64,000 bases of DNA from Megascapheus bottae. Taxonomy: Eukaryota > Chordata > Mammalia > Rodentia > Geomyidae. The notes beneath the pieces are model-generated. The model did not search any database. It was not told where the DNA came from and saw only the letters and a program-made list of their open reading frames with translations. Positions 27,488-39,005 of the stretch are shown here, piece by piece. How positions within the stretch are numbered: the stretch's first letter is position 1; each line of letters begins with the position of its first letter. A program made the translations under genes and the position numbers. The DNA lies in the NCBI GenBank assembly GCA_024803745.1, contig JANJXV010000159.1, positions 928,498 through 992,497 on the forward strand, read 5' to 3'.

Positions 27488-28630
27488 GAGGTGTGTGAAG
27501 TCAGAAATGGAGGTATGTGAACTCATAGAATGGAGGTGTGTGACGTCACAATGGAAGTGTGTGAAGTCATAGAATGGAGGTGTGTGAAGTCACAGAATGG
27601 AGGTGTGTGAAGTCAAATGGACGTGTGTGACGTCCTAAAATGGAGGTGTGTGAAGTCATAGAATGGAGGTGTGTGAAATCATAGAATGGAGGGTTGAGAA
27701 GTCACAGAATGGAGGTGTGTGAACTCAGAATGGAGGTGTGTGAAGTCACAGAATGGAGGTGTGTGAAGTCATAGCATGGAGGTATGTGAAATCATAGAAT
27801 GGAAGTGTGTGAAGTCATAGAATGGAGGTGTGCGAAGTCATACAATGAAGGTGTCTGAAGTCATAGAATGGAGTTGTGTGAAGTGACAGAAGGGAGGTGT
27901 GTGAAGTCACATAATGGAGGTGTGTGAAGTCAAAATGGAGGTGTGTGAAATCATAGAATGGAGGTTTGTGAAGTCACAGAATTGAGGTGTGTGAAGTCAC
28001 AGAATGGAGGTTTGTGAAGTCATGGAGTGGAGGTATGTGAAGTCAAATTGGAGGGGTGTGAAGTCGGAAAATGGAGGTGTGTGAAGTCAAAGAATGGAGG
28101 TGGGTGAAGTCACAGAATGGAGGTGTGTGAAGTCATAGAATGGAGGTGTGTGAAGTCACAGAATGGACGGGTATGAGGTCATAGAATGGTGGTGTGTAAA
28201 GTCACAGAATTGAGGTGTTTGAAGTCATATATTGGAGGTGTGTGAAGTCAAAATTGATGGTTGAAGTCATAGAATGGAGGTGTGTGAAGTCACAGAATGG
28301 AGCTGTATGAAGTCACAGAATGCAGGTGTGTGAAGTCACAGAATGGAGGTGTGTGAATTCATAGAATGTAGGTGTGTGAAGTCACAGAATGGAGGTGTGT
28401 GAAGTCAGAATGGAGGTTTGAAGTTATAGAATGGAGGTGGGTGAAGTCATAGAAAGAAGGTGTGGGAAGTCATAGAATGGAGGAGTGTGAAGTCATAGAG
28501 TGGAGGTGAGTGAAGTCACAGATTCGAGGTCTGTGAAGTCATAGAATGGAGGTGTGTGAAGTCAGAATGGAGGTGTGTGAAGTCATAGAATGGAGGTGTG
28601 TGAAGTCACAGAATGGAGGTGTGTGAAGTC

Positions 28631-28947
28631 AAAATAGAGGTGTGTCACGTCCTAAAATGGAGGTGTGTGAAATCATAGAATGGAGGTTTGTGAAGTCACA
28701 GAATGGAGGTGTGTGAACTCAGAATGGAGTTGTGTGAAGTCACAGAATGGAGGTGTGTGAAGTCATAGCATGGAGGTATGTGAAATCATAGCATGGAGGT
28801 TTGCGAAGTCATAGAATGGAGGGGTGTGAAGTCACAGAATGGAGGTGTGTGAAATCACAGATTGGAGGTTTGCGAAGTCATAGAACGGAGGTGTGTGAAG
28901 TCATAGAATGTATGTTTGTGAAGTAAGAATGAAGGTGTGTGATGTCA
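28631..28947 (+). repeat. About 316 bp present in B, missing from the second 5263-bp unit of A
   Basis: These bases match 8367-8683 of copy A (GTGTCACGTCC, CAAATCATAG/GAAATCATAG, TTTGCGAAGTC) but have no counterpart at 13629/13630. They define the extent of the deletion in the second 5263-bp unit. One base differs near 28,782 (GTGAAAT against GTCAAAT near 8518). Confidence 0.8.
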
Positions 28948-29237
28948 TAGAATGGAGGTGTGTGAAGTCACAGAATGGAGGTGTGTGAAGTCATAGAATG
29001 GAGGTGTGTGAAGTCATAGAATGGAGGTGTGTGAAGTCATATAAAGGAGGTGTGTGAAGTCAAAGAATGGAGGTGTGTGAGGTCAGAATGGAGGTGTGAA
29101 GTCATAGAATAGAGGTGGGTGAAGTCATAGAAAGGAGGTGTGGGAAGCCATAGAATGGAGGAGTGTATAGTCATAGAGTAGAGGTGAGTGAAGTCACAGA
29201 TTCGAGGTCTGTGAAGTCATAGAATGGAGGTGTGTGA

Positions 29238-30185
29238 AGTCAGAATGGAGGTGTGTGAAGTCATAGAATGGAGGTGTGTGAAGTCATACAATGCAGGTGT
29301 GTGAAGTCATAGAATGGAGGTGTGTGAAGTCATAGAAGAGAGGTGTGTGAAATCACATAATGGAGGTGTGTGAAGTCAAAATGGAGGTGTGTGACGTCAT
29401 GAAATGGAGGTTTGTGAAGTCACAGAATGGAGGTGTGTGAAGTCACAGAATGGAGGTTTGTGAAGTCATAGAATGGAGGTATTTGAAGTCAAATTGGAGG
29501 GGTGTGAATTCGGAGAATGGAGGTGTGTGAAGTCACAGAATGGAGCTGTGTGAAGTCAGAGAATGGAGGTCTGTGAAGTCATAGAATGTATGTTTATGAA
29601 GTAAGAATGAAGTTGTGTGATGTCATAGAATGGAGGTGAGTGAAGTCACAGAATGGAGGTGTGTGAAGTCATAGAATGGAGGTGTGTGAACTCATAGATT
29701 GGAGGTGTGTGAAGTCATAGAATGGAGGTGTGTAAAGTCACATAATGGAGGTGTGTAAAGTCAGAATGGAGGTGTGTGAAGTCACAGAATGGAGGTGTGT
29801 GAAGTCATACAATGCAGGTGTGTGAAGTCATAGAATGGAGGTGTGTGAAGTCATAGAAGAGAGGTGTGTGAAGTCACATAATGAAGGTGTGTGAAGTCAA
29901 AATGGAGGTGTGTGACGTCATGAAATGGAGGTTTGTGAAGTCACAGAATGGAGGTGTGTGAAGTCACAGAATGGAGGTTTGTGAAGTCATAGAATGGAGG
30001 TATTTGAAGTCAAATTGGAGGGGTGTGAGTTCGGACAATGGAGGTGTGTGAAGTCACAGAATGGAGCTGTGTGAAGTCAGAGAATGGAGGTCTGTGAAGT
30101 CATAGAATGTATGTTTATGAAGTAAGAATGAAGTTGTGTGATGTCATAGAATGGAGGTGAGTGAAGTCACAGAATGGAGGTGTGT
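29238..30185 (+). repeat. 521-bp-offset duplication, only in copy B
   Basis: The block 29238-29664 matches 29759-30185 at a constant offset of 521. Shared markers are CATACAATGCAGG, CATAGAAGAGAGG, GTGACGTCATGAAATGG, TATTTGAAGTC and GAAGTTGTGTGATG. Copy A has the block once (about 13,921-14,347). The net gain relative to A is about 408 bp. Small differences between the two, such as GTGAGTTCGGACAATGG near 30,026 against GTGAATTCGGAGAATGG near 29,505, show that some divergence has followed. Confidence 0.83.
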
Positions 30186-33100
30186 AAAGTCACATAATGG
30201 AGGTGTGTGAAGTCAGAATGGAGGTGTGAAGTCATAGAATGGAGGTGGGTGAAGTCATAGAAAGGAGGAGTGGGAAGTCATAGAATGGAGGATTGTGAAG
30301 TCATAGATTGGAGGTGAGTGAAGTCACAGATTCGAGGTCTTTGAAGTCATAGAATAGAGGTGTGTGAATTCAGAATGGAGGTGTGTGAAGTTATAGAATG
30401 GAGTTGTGTGAACTTATAGAATGGAGGTGTGTGACGTCACAATAGAAGTGTGTGAAATCATAGAATGGAGGTGTGTGAAGTCACAGAATGGAGGTGTGTG
30501 AAGTCAAAACGGAAGTGTGTGACGTCCTAAAATGGAGGTGTGTGACGTCATAGATTGGAGGTGTGTGAAATCATAGAAGGGAGGTTTGTGAAGTCACAGA
30601 TTGGAGGTGTGTGAACTCAGAATGGAGGTGTGTGATGTCACAGAATGGAGGTGTGTGAAGTTATAGCATGGAGGTATGTGAAATCATAGAATGGAAGTGT
30701 GTGAAGTCATAGAATGGAGGTGTGTGAAGTCATACAATGAAGGTGTGAAGTCATAGAACGGAGGTGTGTGAAGTCACAGAAGGGAGGTGTGTGAAGTCAC
30801 CTAATGGAGGAGTGTGAAGTCAAAGTGGAGGTGTGTGACGTCATAAAATAGAGGTGTGTAAAGTCATAGAATGGAGGTGTGTGAAGTCATAGAATGGAGG
30901 TTTGTGAAGTCAAGTCACAGAATGGAGGTGTGTGAAGTCACAGAATGGAGGTTTGTGAAGTCATAGAATGGAGGTATGTGAAGTCAAATTGGAGTTGCGT
31001 GAAGTCGGAGAATGGAGGTGTGTGAAGTCAAAGAATGGAGGTGTGTGAAGTCACAGAATGGACGGGTGTGAATTCACAGAATGGAGGTGTGCGAAGTCAT
31101 AGAATGGAAGTGTGTATAGTCTCAGAATGGAGCTGTGTGAAGTCACAGAAGGAGGTGTGTGAAGTCAGAGAATGGAGGTGTGTGAAGTCATAGAATGTAT
31201 GTTTGTGAAGTAAGAATGAAGGTGTGTGAAGTCATAGAATGGAGGTGTTTGAAGTCACAGCATGGAGATATGTGTAGTCTTAGAATCGAGGTGTGTGAAG
31301 TCATAGATTGGAGGTGTGTGACGTCATATAATGGAGGTGTTTAAAGTCACATAATGGAGGTGTGTTAAGTCAGAATGGAGGTGTGAAGGCATAGAATTGA
31401 GGGGGGTGAAGTCATAGAATGGAGGTGTGTGAAATCATAGAATGAGGGTGTGTGAGGTCATAGAATGGAGGTGTGTGAAATCACAGAATGGAGGTGTGTG
31501 AAGTCATAGAATGGAGGTGTGTGAAGTCATAGAATGGAAGTGTGTGTAGTCTCAGAATGGAGGTGTGTGAAGTCACATTGGAAGTGAGTGAAGTCATAGA
31601 ATGGAGGTGTGTGAAGTCACAGAATGGAGGTGTGTGAAGTCAAAATGGAGGTGTGTGATGTCCTAAAATGGAGGTGTGTGAATTCATAGAAAGGAGGTGT
31701 GGGAAGTCATAGAATGGAGGAATGTGAAGTCATAGAGTGGAGGTGAGTGAAGTCACAGATTCGAGGTCTGTGAAGTCATAGAATGGAGGTGTGTGAAGTC
31801 AGAATGGAGGTGTGTGAAGTCATAGAATGGAGGTGTGTGAACTCATAGAATGGAGGTGTGTTACGTCACAATGGAAGTGTGTGAAGTCATAGAATGGAAT
31901 GTGTGTAGTCACAGAATGGAGGTGTGTAAAGTCACAGAATGAAGGTGTGTGAAGTCACAGAATGGAGGTGTGTGAAGTCAAAATGGAGGTGTGTGACGTC
32001 ATAAAATAGAGGTGTGTGAAGTCATAGATTGGAGGTGTGTGAAATCATAGAATGGAGGTTTGTGAAGTCACAGAATGGAGGTGTGTGAAGTTACAGAATG
32101 GAGGTTTGTGAAGTCATAGAATGGAGGTATGTGAAGTCAAATTGGAGGGGCGTGAAGTCGGAGAATGGAGGTGTGAGAAGTCAAAGAATGGAGGTGGGTG
32201 AAGTCACAGAATGGAGGTGTGTGAAGTCATAGAATGGAGGTGTGTGAAGTCACAGAATGGACGGGTATGAAGTCATAGAATGGAGGTGTGTGAAGTCACA
32301 CAACTGAAGTGTTTGAAGTCATATATTGGAGGTGTGTGAAGTCAAAATTGATGTGTGAAGTCATAGAATGGAGGTGTGTGAAGTCACAGAATGGAGGTTT
32401 GTGAAGTCATAGAATGGAGGTGTGTGAAGTCACCGAATGGAGGTGTATGAATTCAAAGAATGGAGGTGTGTGATGTCACAGAATGGAGGTGTGTGAAGTC
32501 ACAGAATGGAGGTTTGTAAAGTCATAGAATGGAGGTATGTGAAGTCAAATTGGAGGGATGTGAAGTCGGAGAATGGAAGTGTGTGAAGTCACAGAATGGA
32601 GGTGTGTGAAGTCACAGAATGGAGGTGTGTGAAGTCACAGAATGGAGGTGTGTGAATTCAGAATGGAGGTGTCTGAAGTCACAGAAGGGAGGTTTGTGAA
32701 GTCACATAATGGAGGTGTGTGAACTCAAAATGGAGGTGTGTGACGTCATTAAATGGAGGTGTGTGAAGACATAGATTGGAGGTGTGTGAAATCAAAGAAT
32801 GCAGGTTTGTGAAGTCACAGAATGGAGGTGTGTGAAGTCACAGAATGGAGGTTTGTGAAGTCATATAATGGAGGTATGTGAAGTCAAATTGGAGGGGTGT
32901 GAAGTCGGAGAATGGAGGAGTGTGAAGTCACATAATGGAGCTGTGTGAAGTCACAGAATGGAGGTGTGTGAAGTCAGAGAATGGAGGTGTGTGAAGTCAT
33001 AGAATGTATGTTTGTGAAGTAACAATGAAGGTGTGTGAAGTCATAGAATGGAGGTGTGTGAAGTCACAGAATGGAGGTGTGTGTAGTCTTACAATCGCGG

Positions 33101-35762
33101 TGTGTGAACTCATAGATTTTAGTTGTGTGACGTCATATAATAGAGGTGTGTAAAGTCACATAATGGAGGTGTGTCAAGTCAGAATGGAGGTGTGAAGTCA
33201 TAGAATTGAGGTGGGTGAAGTCATAGAAAGGAGGTGTGGGAAGTCATAGAATGGAGGAATGTGAAGTCATAGAGTGGATGTGAGTGAACTCATAGAATGG
33301 ATGTGTGCGAAGTCATACAATGAAGGTATGTGAAGTGAAATTGGAGGGGCGTGAAGTCGGAGAATGGAGGTGTGTGAAGTCAAAGAATGGAGGTGGGTGA
33401 AGTCAAAGAATGGAGGTGGGTGAAGTCACAGAATGTGAAGTCATAGAATGGAGGTGTGTGAAGTCACAGAATGGAGGTGTGTGAAATCAAAGAATGGAGG
33501 TGTGTGATGTCACAGAATGGAGGTGTGTGAAGTCACAGAATGGAGGTTTGTGAAGTCATAGAATGGAAGTATGTGAAGACAAATTGGAGGGATGTGAAGT
33601 CGGAGAGTGTAGGTGTGTGAAGTCACAGAATGGAGGGGTGTGAAGTCACAGAATGGAGGTGTGTGAATTCACAGAATGGAGGTGTGGTAAGTCAAAGAAT
33701 GGAGGTGTGTGAAGTCATAGAATGGAGGTGTGTGAAGTCACAGATTGGAGGTGTGTGAAGTCATAGAATGGAGGTGTGTGAAGTCATAGAATGGAGGTGT
33801 GTGAAGTCATATAATGGAGGTGTGTGAAGTCACATAATGGAGGTGTGTGAAGTCAGAATGGACGTGTGAAGTCATAGAATGGAGGTGGGTGAAGTCATAG
33901 AAAGGAGGTGTGGGAAGTCATAGAATGGAGGAGTGTGAAGTCATAGAGTGGATGTGAGTGAAGTCACAGATTCGAGGTCTGTGAAGTCATAGAATGGAGG
34001 TGTGTGAAGTCATATATTGGAGGTGTGTGAAGTCAAAATGGAGGTGTGTAAAGTCACAGAATGGAGGTGTGAAGTCATATATAGGAGGTGTGTGAAGTCA
34101 AAATGGATGTGTGAAGTCATAGAATAGAGGTGTGTGAAATCATAGAATGAGGGTGTGTGAGGACAGAGAATGGAGGTGTGTGAAGTCACAGAATGGAGGT
34201 GTGCGAAGTCACAGAATGGAGGTGTGTGAACTCAGAATGGCGGTGTCTGAAGTCACAGATGGGAGGTGTGTGAAGTCACATAATGGAGGTGTGTGAAGTC
34301 AAAATGGAGGTGTGTGACGTCATGAAATGGAGGTGTGTGAAGTCATAGATTGGAAGTGTGTGAAATCAAACAATGGAGGTTTGTGAAGTCACAGAATGGA
34401 GGTGTGTGAAGTCACAGAATGGAGGTTTGTGAAGTCATAGAAAGACGGTATGTGAAGTCAAATTGGAGGGGTGTGAATTCGGACAATGGAGGTGTTTGAA
34501 GTCACAGAATGGAGGTGTGTGAAGTCAAAGAATGGAGGTGTGTGAAGTCAGAGAATGGAGGTGTGTGAAGTCAGAGAATTGAGGTGTGTGAAGTCACAGA
34601 ATGGAGGTGTGTGTAGTCACAGAATGGAGGTGTGTGAACTCATAGATTGGAGGTGTGTGAAGTCATATAATGGAGGTGTGTAAAGTCACATAATGTAGGT
34701 GTGTGAAGTCAGAATGGAGGTGTGAAATCATAGAATTGAGGTGGGTGAAGTCATAGAAAGGAGGTGTGGGAAGGGATAGAATGGAGGAATGTGAACTCAT
34801 AGAGTGGAGGTGAGTGAAGTCACAGATTCGAGGTCTGTGAAGTCATAGAATGGAGGTGTGTGAAGTCAGAATGGAGGTGTGTGAAGTCATAGAATGGAGG
34901 TGTGTGAACTCATAGAATGTAGGTGTGTGACGTCACATTGGAAGTGTGTGAAGTCATAGAATGGAGGTGTGTGAAGTCACAGAATGGAGGTGTGTGAAGT
35001 CAAAATGGAGGTGTGTGATGTCCTAAAATGGAGGTGTGTGAATTCATAGAAAGGAGGTGTGGGAAATCATAGAATGGAGGAATGTGAAGTCATAGAGTGG
35101 AGGTGAGTGAAGTCACAGATTCGAGGTCTGTGAAGTCATAGAATGGAGGTGTGTGAAGTCAGAATGGAGGTGTGTGAAGTCATAGAATGGAGGTATGTGA
35201 ACTCATAGAATGGAGGTGTGTGACGTCACAATGGAAGTTTGTGAAGTCATAGAATGGAATGTGTGTAGTCACAGAATGGAGGTGTGTAAAGTCACAGAAT
35301 GAAGGTGTGTGAAGTCACAGAATGGAGGTGTGTGAAGTCAAAATGGAGGTGTGTGACGTCATAAAATAGAGGTGTGTGAAGTCATAGATTGGAGGTGTGT
35401 GAAATCATAGAATGGAGGTTTGTGAAGTCACAGAATGGAGGTGTGTGAAGTTACAGAATGGAGGTTTGTGAAGTCATAGAATGGAGGTATGTGAAGTCAA
35501 ATTGGAGGGGCGTGAAGTCGGAGAATGGAGGTGTGAGAAGTCAAAGAATGGAGGTGGGTGAAGTCACAGAATGGAGGTGTGTGAAGTCATAGAATGGAGG
35601 TGTGTGAAGTCACAGAATGGACGGGTATGAAGTCATAGAATGGAGTTGTGTGAAGTCACGCAACTGAGGTGTTTGAAGTCATATATTGGAGGTGTGTGAA
35701 GTCAAAATTGATGTGTGAAGTCATAGAATGGAGGTCTGTGAAGTCACAGAATGGAGATGTGT

Positions 35763-36600
35763 GAAGTCATAGAATTGAGGTGTGTGAAGTCACCGAATGG
35801 AGGTGTATGAATTCAAAGAATGGAGGTGTGTGATGTCACAGAATGGAGGTGTGTGAAGTCACAGAATGGAGGTTTGTAAAGTCATAGAATGGAGGTATGT
35901 GAAGTCAAATTGGAGGGATGTGAAGTCGGAGAATGGAAGTGTGTGAAGTCACAGAATGGAGGTGTGTGAAGTCACAGAATGGAGGTGTGGTAAGTCAAAG
36001 AATGGAGGTGTGTGAAGTCATAGAATGGAGGTGTGTGAAGTCATAGAATGTATGTTTGTGAAGTAAGAATGAAGGTGTGTGAAGTCATAGAATGGAGGTA
36101 CGTGAAGTCAAATTGTAGGGATGTGAAGTCGGAGAATGGAAGTGTGTGAAGTCACAGAATGGAGGTGTGTGAAGTCACAGAATGGAGGTGTGTGAAGTCA
36201 CAGAATGGAGGTGTGTGAACTCAGAATGGAGGTGTCTGAAGTCACAGAAGGGAGGTTTGTGAAGTCACATAATGGAGGTGTGTGAACTCAAAATGGAGGT
36301 GTGTGACGTCATTAAATGGAGGTGTGTGAAGACATAGATTGGAGGTGTGTGAAATCAAAGAATGGAGGTTTGTGAAGTCACAGAATGGAGGTGTGTGAAG
36401 TCACAGAATGGAGGTTTGTGAAGTCATAGAATGGAGGTATGTGAAGTCAAATTGGAGGGGTGTGAAGTCAGAGAATGGAGGAGTGTGAAGTCACATAATG
36501 GAGCTGTGTGAAGTCACAGAATGGAGGTGTGTGAAGTCAGAGAATGGAGGTGTGTGAAGTCATAGAATGTATGTTTGTGAAGTAACAATGAAGGTGTGTG
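35763..36600 (+). repeat. Start of a third giant unit, quickly replaced
   Basis: The opening monomers (CACCGAATGG at 35791, then GTATGAATTC) are the same as at 1 and 20265. After about 125 bp the order switches to that found at 16,810 and 32,530 (GTATGTGAAGTCAAATTGG, then AGGGATGTGAAG). The AGGGATG segment occurs again near 36,097-36,130, so this junction was itself partly duplicated. The block then follows 16,810-17,300 to about 36,600, where the monomer family changes. This is the edge between the left and middle domains. Confidence 0.75.
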
Positions 36601-36640
36601 ATGTCATAGAATGGAGGTGTGTGAAGTCAGAGAATGGAGG

Positions 36641-36820
36641 TGTTTGAAGTCACAGAATGGAAGTGTGTGAACTCACAATGGAGGTGTGTGAAGTCACAGA
36701 ATGGAGGTGTGTGAAGTCATAGAATGGAGGTGTTTGAAGTCACAGAATGGAAGTGTGTGAACTCACAATGGAGGTGTGTGAAGTCACAGAATGGAGGAGT
36801 GTGAAGTCATAGAATGGAAG
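36641..36820 (+). repeat. 90-bp local HOR, two copies
   Basis: TGTTTGAAGTCACAG, then GAAGTGTGTGAACTCACAATGG, begins at 36641 and again at 36731. The 90-bp unit equals three 23-bp monomers and one 21-bp monomer. GAACTCACAATGG and GAACTCACAGTGG recur through the middle domain, so this may be a source for its later HORs. Confidence 0.8.
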
Positions 36821-37770
36821 TGTGTAAAGTCATAGAATGGAGGTGTGTGAAGTCACAGAATGGAGTTGTGTGAAGTCACAGAATGGAAGTGTGTGAACTC
36901 ACAGTGGAGGTGTGTGAATTCACAGAATGGAGGTGTGTGAAGTCATAGAATGGAGGTGTGCGAAGTCATACAATGGAGGTGTGTGAAGTCAAAATGGAGG
37001 TGTGTGAACTCATAGAATGGAGGTGTGTGAAGTCATAGAATGGAGGTGTGTGAAGTCACAGAATGGAGGTGTGTTAAGTCACAGAATGGAGGTGTGTGAA
37101 GTCACAGAATGGAGGTGTTTGAAGTCAGAATGAGGTGTGTGAAGTCATAGAATGGAGGTGTGTGAAGTCACAGAATGGAGGTGTGTGAAGTCACAGAAAG
37201 GAGGTGTGTGAAGTCACAGAATGGATGTGTATGAAGTCAGAATGGAGGTGTGTGAAGTCAAAATAGAGGTGTGCGAAGTCATAGAATGGAGGTGTGTGAA
37301 GTCAGAATGGAGGGGTGTGAAGTCATACAATGTAGGTGTGTGAAGTCAGAATGGGGTGTGTGAAGTCATAGAATGGAGGTGTGTGAAGTCAGAATGGAGG
37401 TGTGTGAACTCATAGAATGGAGGTGTGTGTTGTCACAATGGATGTGTGTGAAGTCATAGAATGGAGGTGTGTGAAGTCACAGAATGAAGGTGTGTGAAGT
37501 CATAGAATGGAGGTGTGTGAAGTCACAGAATGGAGGTGTGTGAAGTCATAGAATGGTGGTTTGTGAAATCAGAATGGAGGTGTGTGAAGTCATAGTGTGC
37601 AGGTGTGTGAAGTCATAGAATGGAGGTGTGTGAAGTCATAGAATGGAGGTGTGTGAAGTCATAGAATGGAGGTGCGTGAAGTCATAGAATGGAGGTGTGT
37701 GAAGTCATATAATTGAGATGTGTGAAGTCAGAATGGAGGTGTGTGAAGTCACAGAATGGAGGTGTGTGAA
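36821..37770 (+). repeat. Near-consensus monomers, little HOR structure
   Basis: Monomers here are mostly the two consensus types plus the 21-bp CAGAATGG form, in no repeating order I could find. Variation is lower than in the flanking segments. It may be a locally homogenised stretch. Confidence 0.6.
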
Positions 37771-38168
37771 CTCAGAATGCAGGTGTGTAAAGTCATAGAT
37801 GGAGGTGTGTGAAGTCATAGTATGGAGATGTGTGAAATCATGGAATGGAGTTTTATGAAGTCACAGAAAGGAGCTGTGTGAAGTAAGAATGGAGGTGTGT
37901 GAAGTCAAAAATGGAGGTGTGTGAAGTCAGAATGGAGGTGTGTGAATTCACAGAATGGAGGTGTGTGAACTCAGAATGCAGGTGTGTAAAGTCATAGATG
38001 GAGGTGTGTGAAGTCATAGTATGGAGATGTGTGAAATCATACAATGGAGTTTTGTGAAGTCACAGAAAGGAGCTGTGTGAAGTAAGAATGGAGGTGTGTG
38101 AAGTCAAAGAATGTCGGTGTGTGAAGTCAGAATGGAGGTGTGTGAACTCATAAATGGAGGTGTGTGAA
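37771..38168 (+). repeat. 199-bp local tandem duplication
   Basis: CTCAGAATGCAGG, then GTAAAGTCATAGATGG, GTCATAGTATGGAGATG and GTGAAGTAAGAATGG, occurs at 37771 and again at 37970. The second copy also heads the 3.4-kb repeat that reappears at 41380. Confidence 0.8.
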
Positions 38169-39005
38169 GTCACAGAATGGAGGTGTGTGAACTCATGGAA
38201 TGGAGGTGTGTGAAGTCACAGAATGGAGGTGTGTGAAGTCATAGAATGGAGGTGTGTGAAGTCAAAGAATGGAGGTGTGTGATCTCAGAATGGAGGTGTA
38301 TCAAGTCAGAGAATGGAGGTGTGTGAAGTCATAGCATGGAGATATGTGAAATCATAGAATGGAGTTGTGTGAAATCATAGAATGGAGGTGTGTCAAGTCA
38401 CAGAATTGAGGTGTGTTAAGTCACAAAATGGAGGTGTGTGAAGTCAGAGAATGGAGGTGTTTGAAGTCAGAATGGAGGTGTGTGAAGTCATAGAATGGAG
38501 GTGTGTGAAGTCACAGAATGGAGGTGTGTGAAGTCACAGAATGGAGGTGTGTGAAGTCACAGAATGGAGATGTATGAAGTCAGAATGGAGGTGTGTGAAG
38601 TCATATAATGGAGATGTGTGAAGTCAGAATGGAGGTGTGTGAAGTCACAGAATGGAAGTGTGTGAACTCAGGATGCAGGTGTGTAAAGGAATAGATGGAG
38701 GTGTGTAAAGTCAAATATGGAGATGTGTGAAATCATAGAATGGAGTTTTGTGAAGTCACAAAATATAGCTGTGTGAAGTAAGAATGGAGGTGTGTGAAGT
38801 CAAAGAATGGAGGTCTGTGACGTCACAGAATGGAGGTGTGTGAAGTCATAGAATGGAGGTGTGTGAAGTCACAGAATGGAGGTGTGTGATGTCAGAATTT
38901 AGGTGTATCAAGTCAGAGAATGGAGGTGTGTGAAGTCATAGCATGGAGATATGTGAAATCATGGAATGGAGGTGTGTGAAGTCATAGAATGGAGGTGTGT
39001 GAAGT
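37970..39005 (+). repeat. 1.03-kb segment, first copy (second at 41380)
   Basis: It matches 41380-42413 at an offset of 3410, becoming 3408 after a 2-bp deletion in the second copy near 41,506 (GGTGTGAAGTC for GGTGTGTGAAGTC). Shared rare monomers are GTAAAGTCATAGATGG, CATAAATGGAGG, GTGATCTCAGAATGG, GTATCAAGTCAGAG and CAAATATGGAGATG. Confidence 0.8.

Larger units (their letters stand above)
20265..35762 (+). repeat. Giant repeat unit, copy B (15,498 bp)
   Basis: This unit begins with the same run of variant monomers as base 1, including CACCGAATGG at 20293 and GTATGAATTC just after it. It ends where that run starts again (CACCGAATGG at 35791). It has one 5263-bp unit where A has two, one copy of the 226-bp segment that A has twice, and an extra block of about 408 bp near 29,760-30,185. 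The landmark CACAGATTCG lies at 21040, 22237, 24179, 25332, 26282, 27435, 28517, 29195, 30325, 31754, 33965, 34821 and 35114, each matching a copy in A after the offset changes. Confidence 0.9.
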
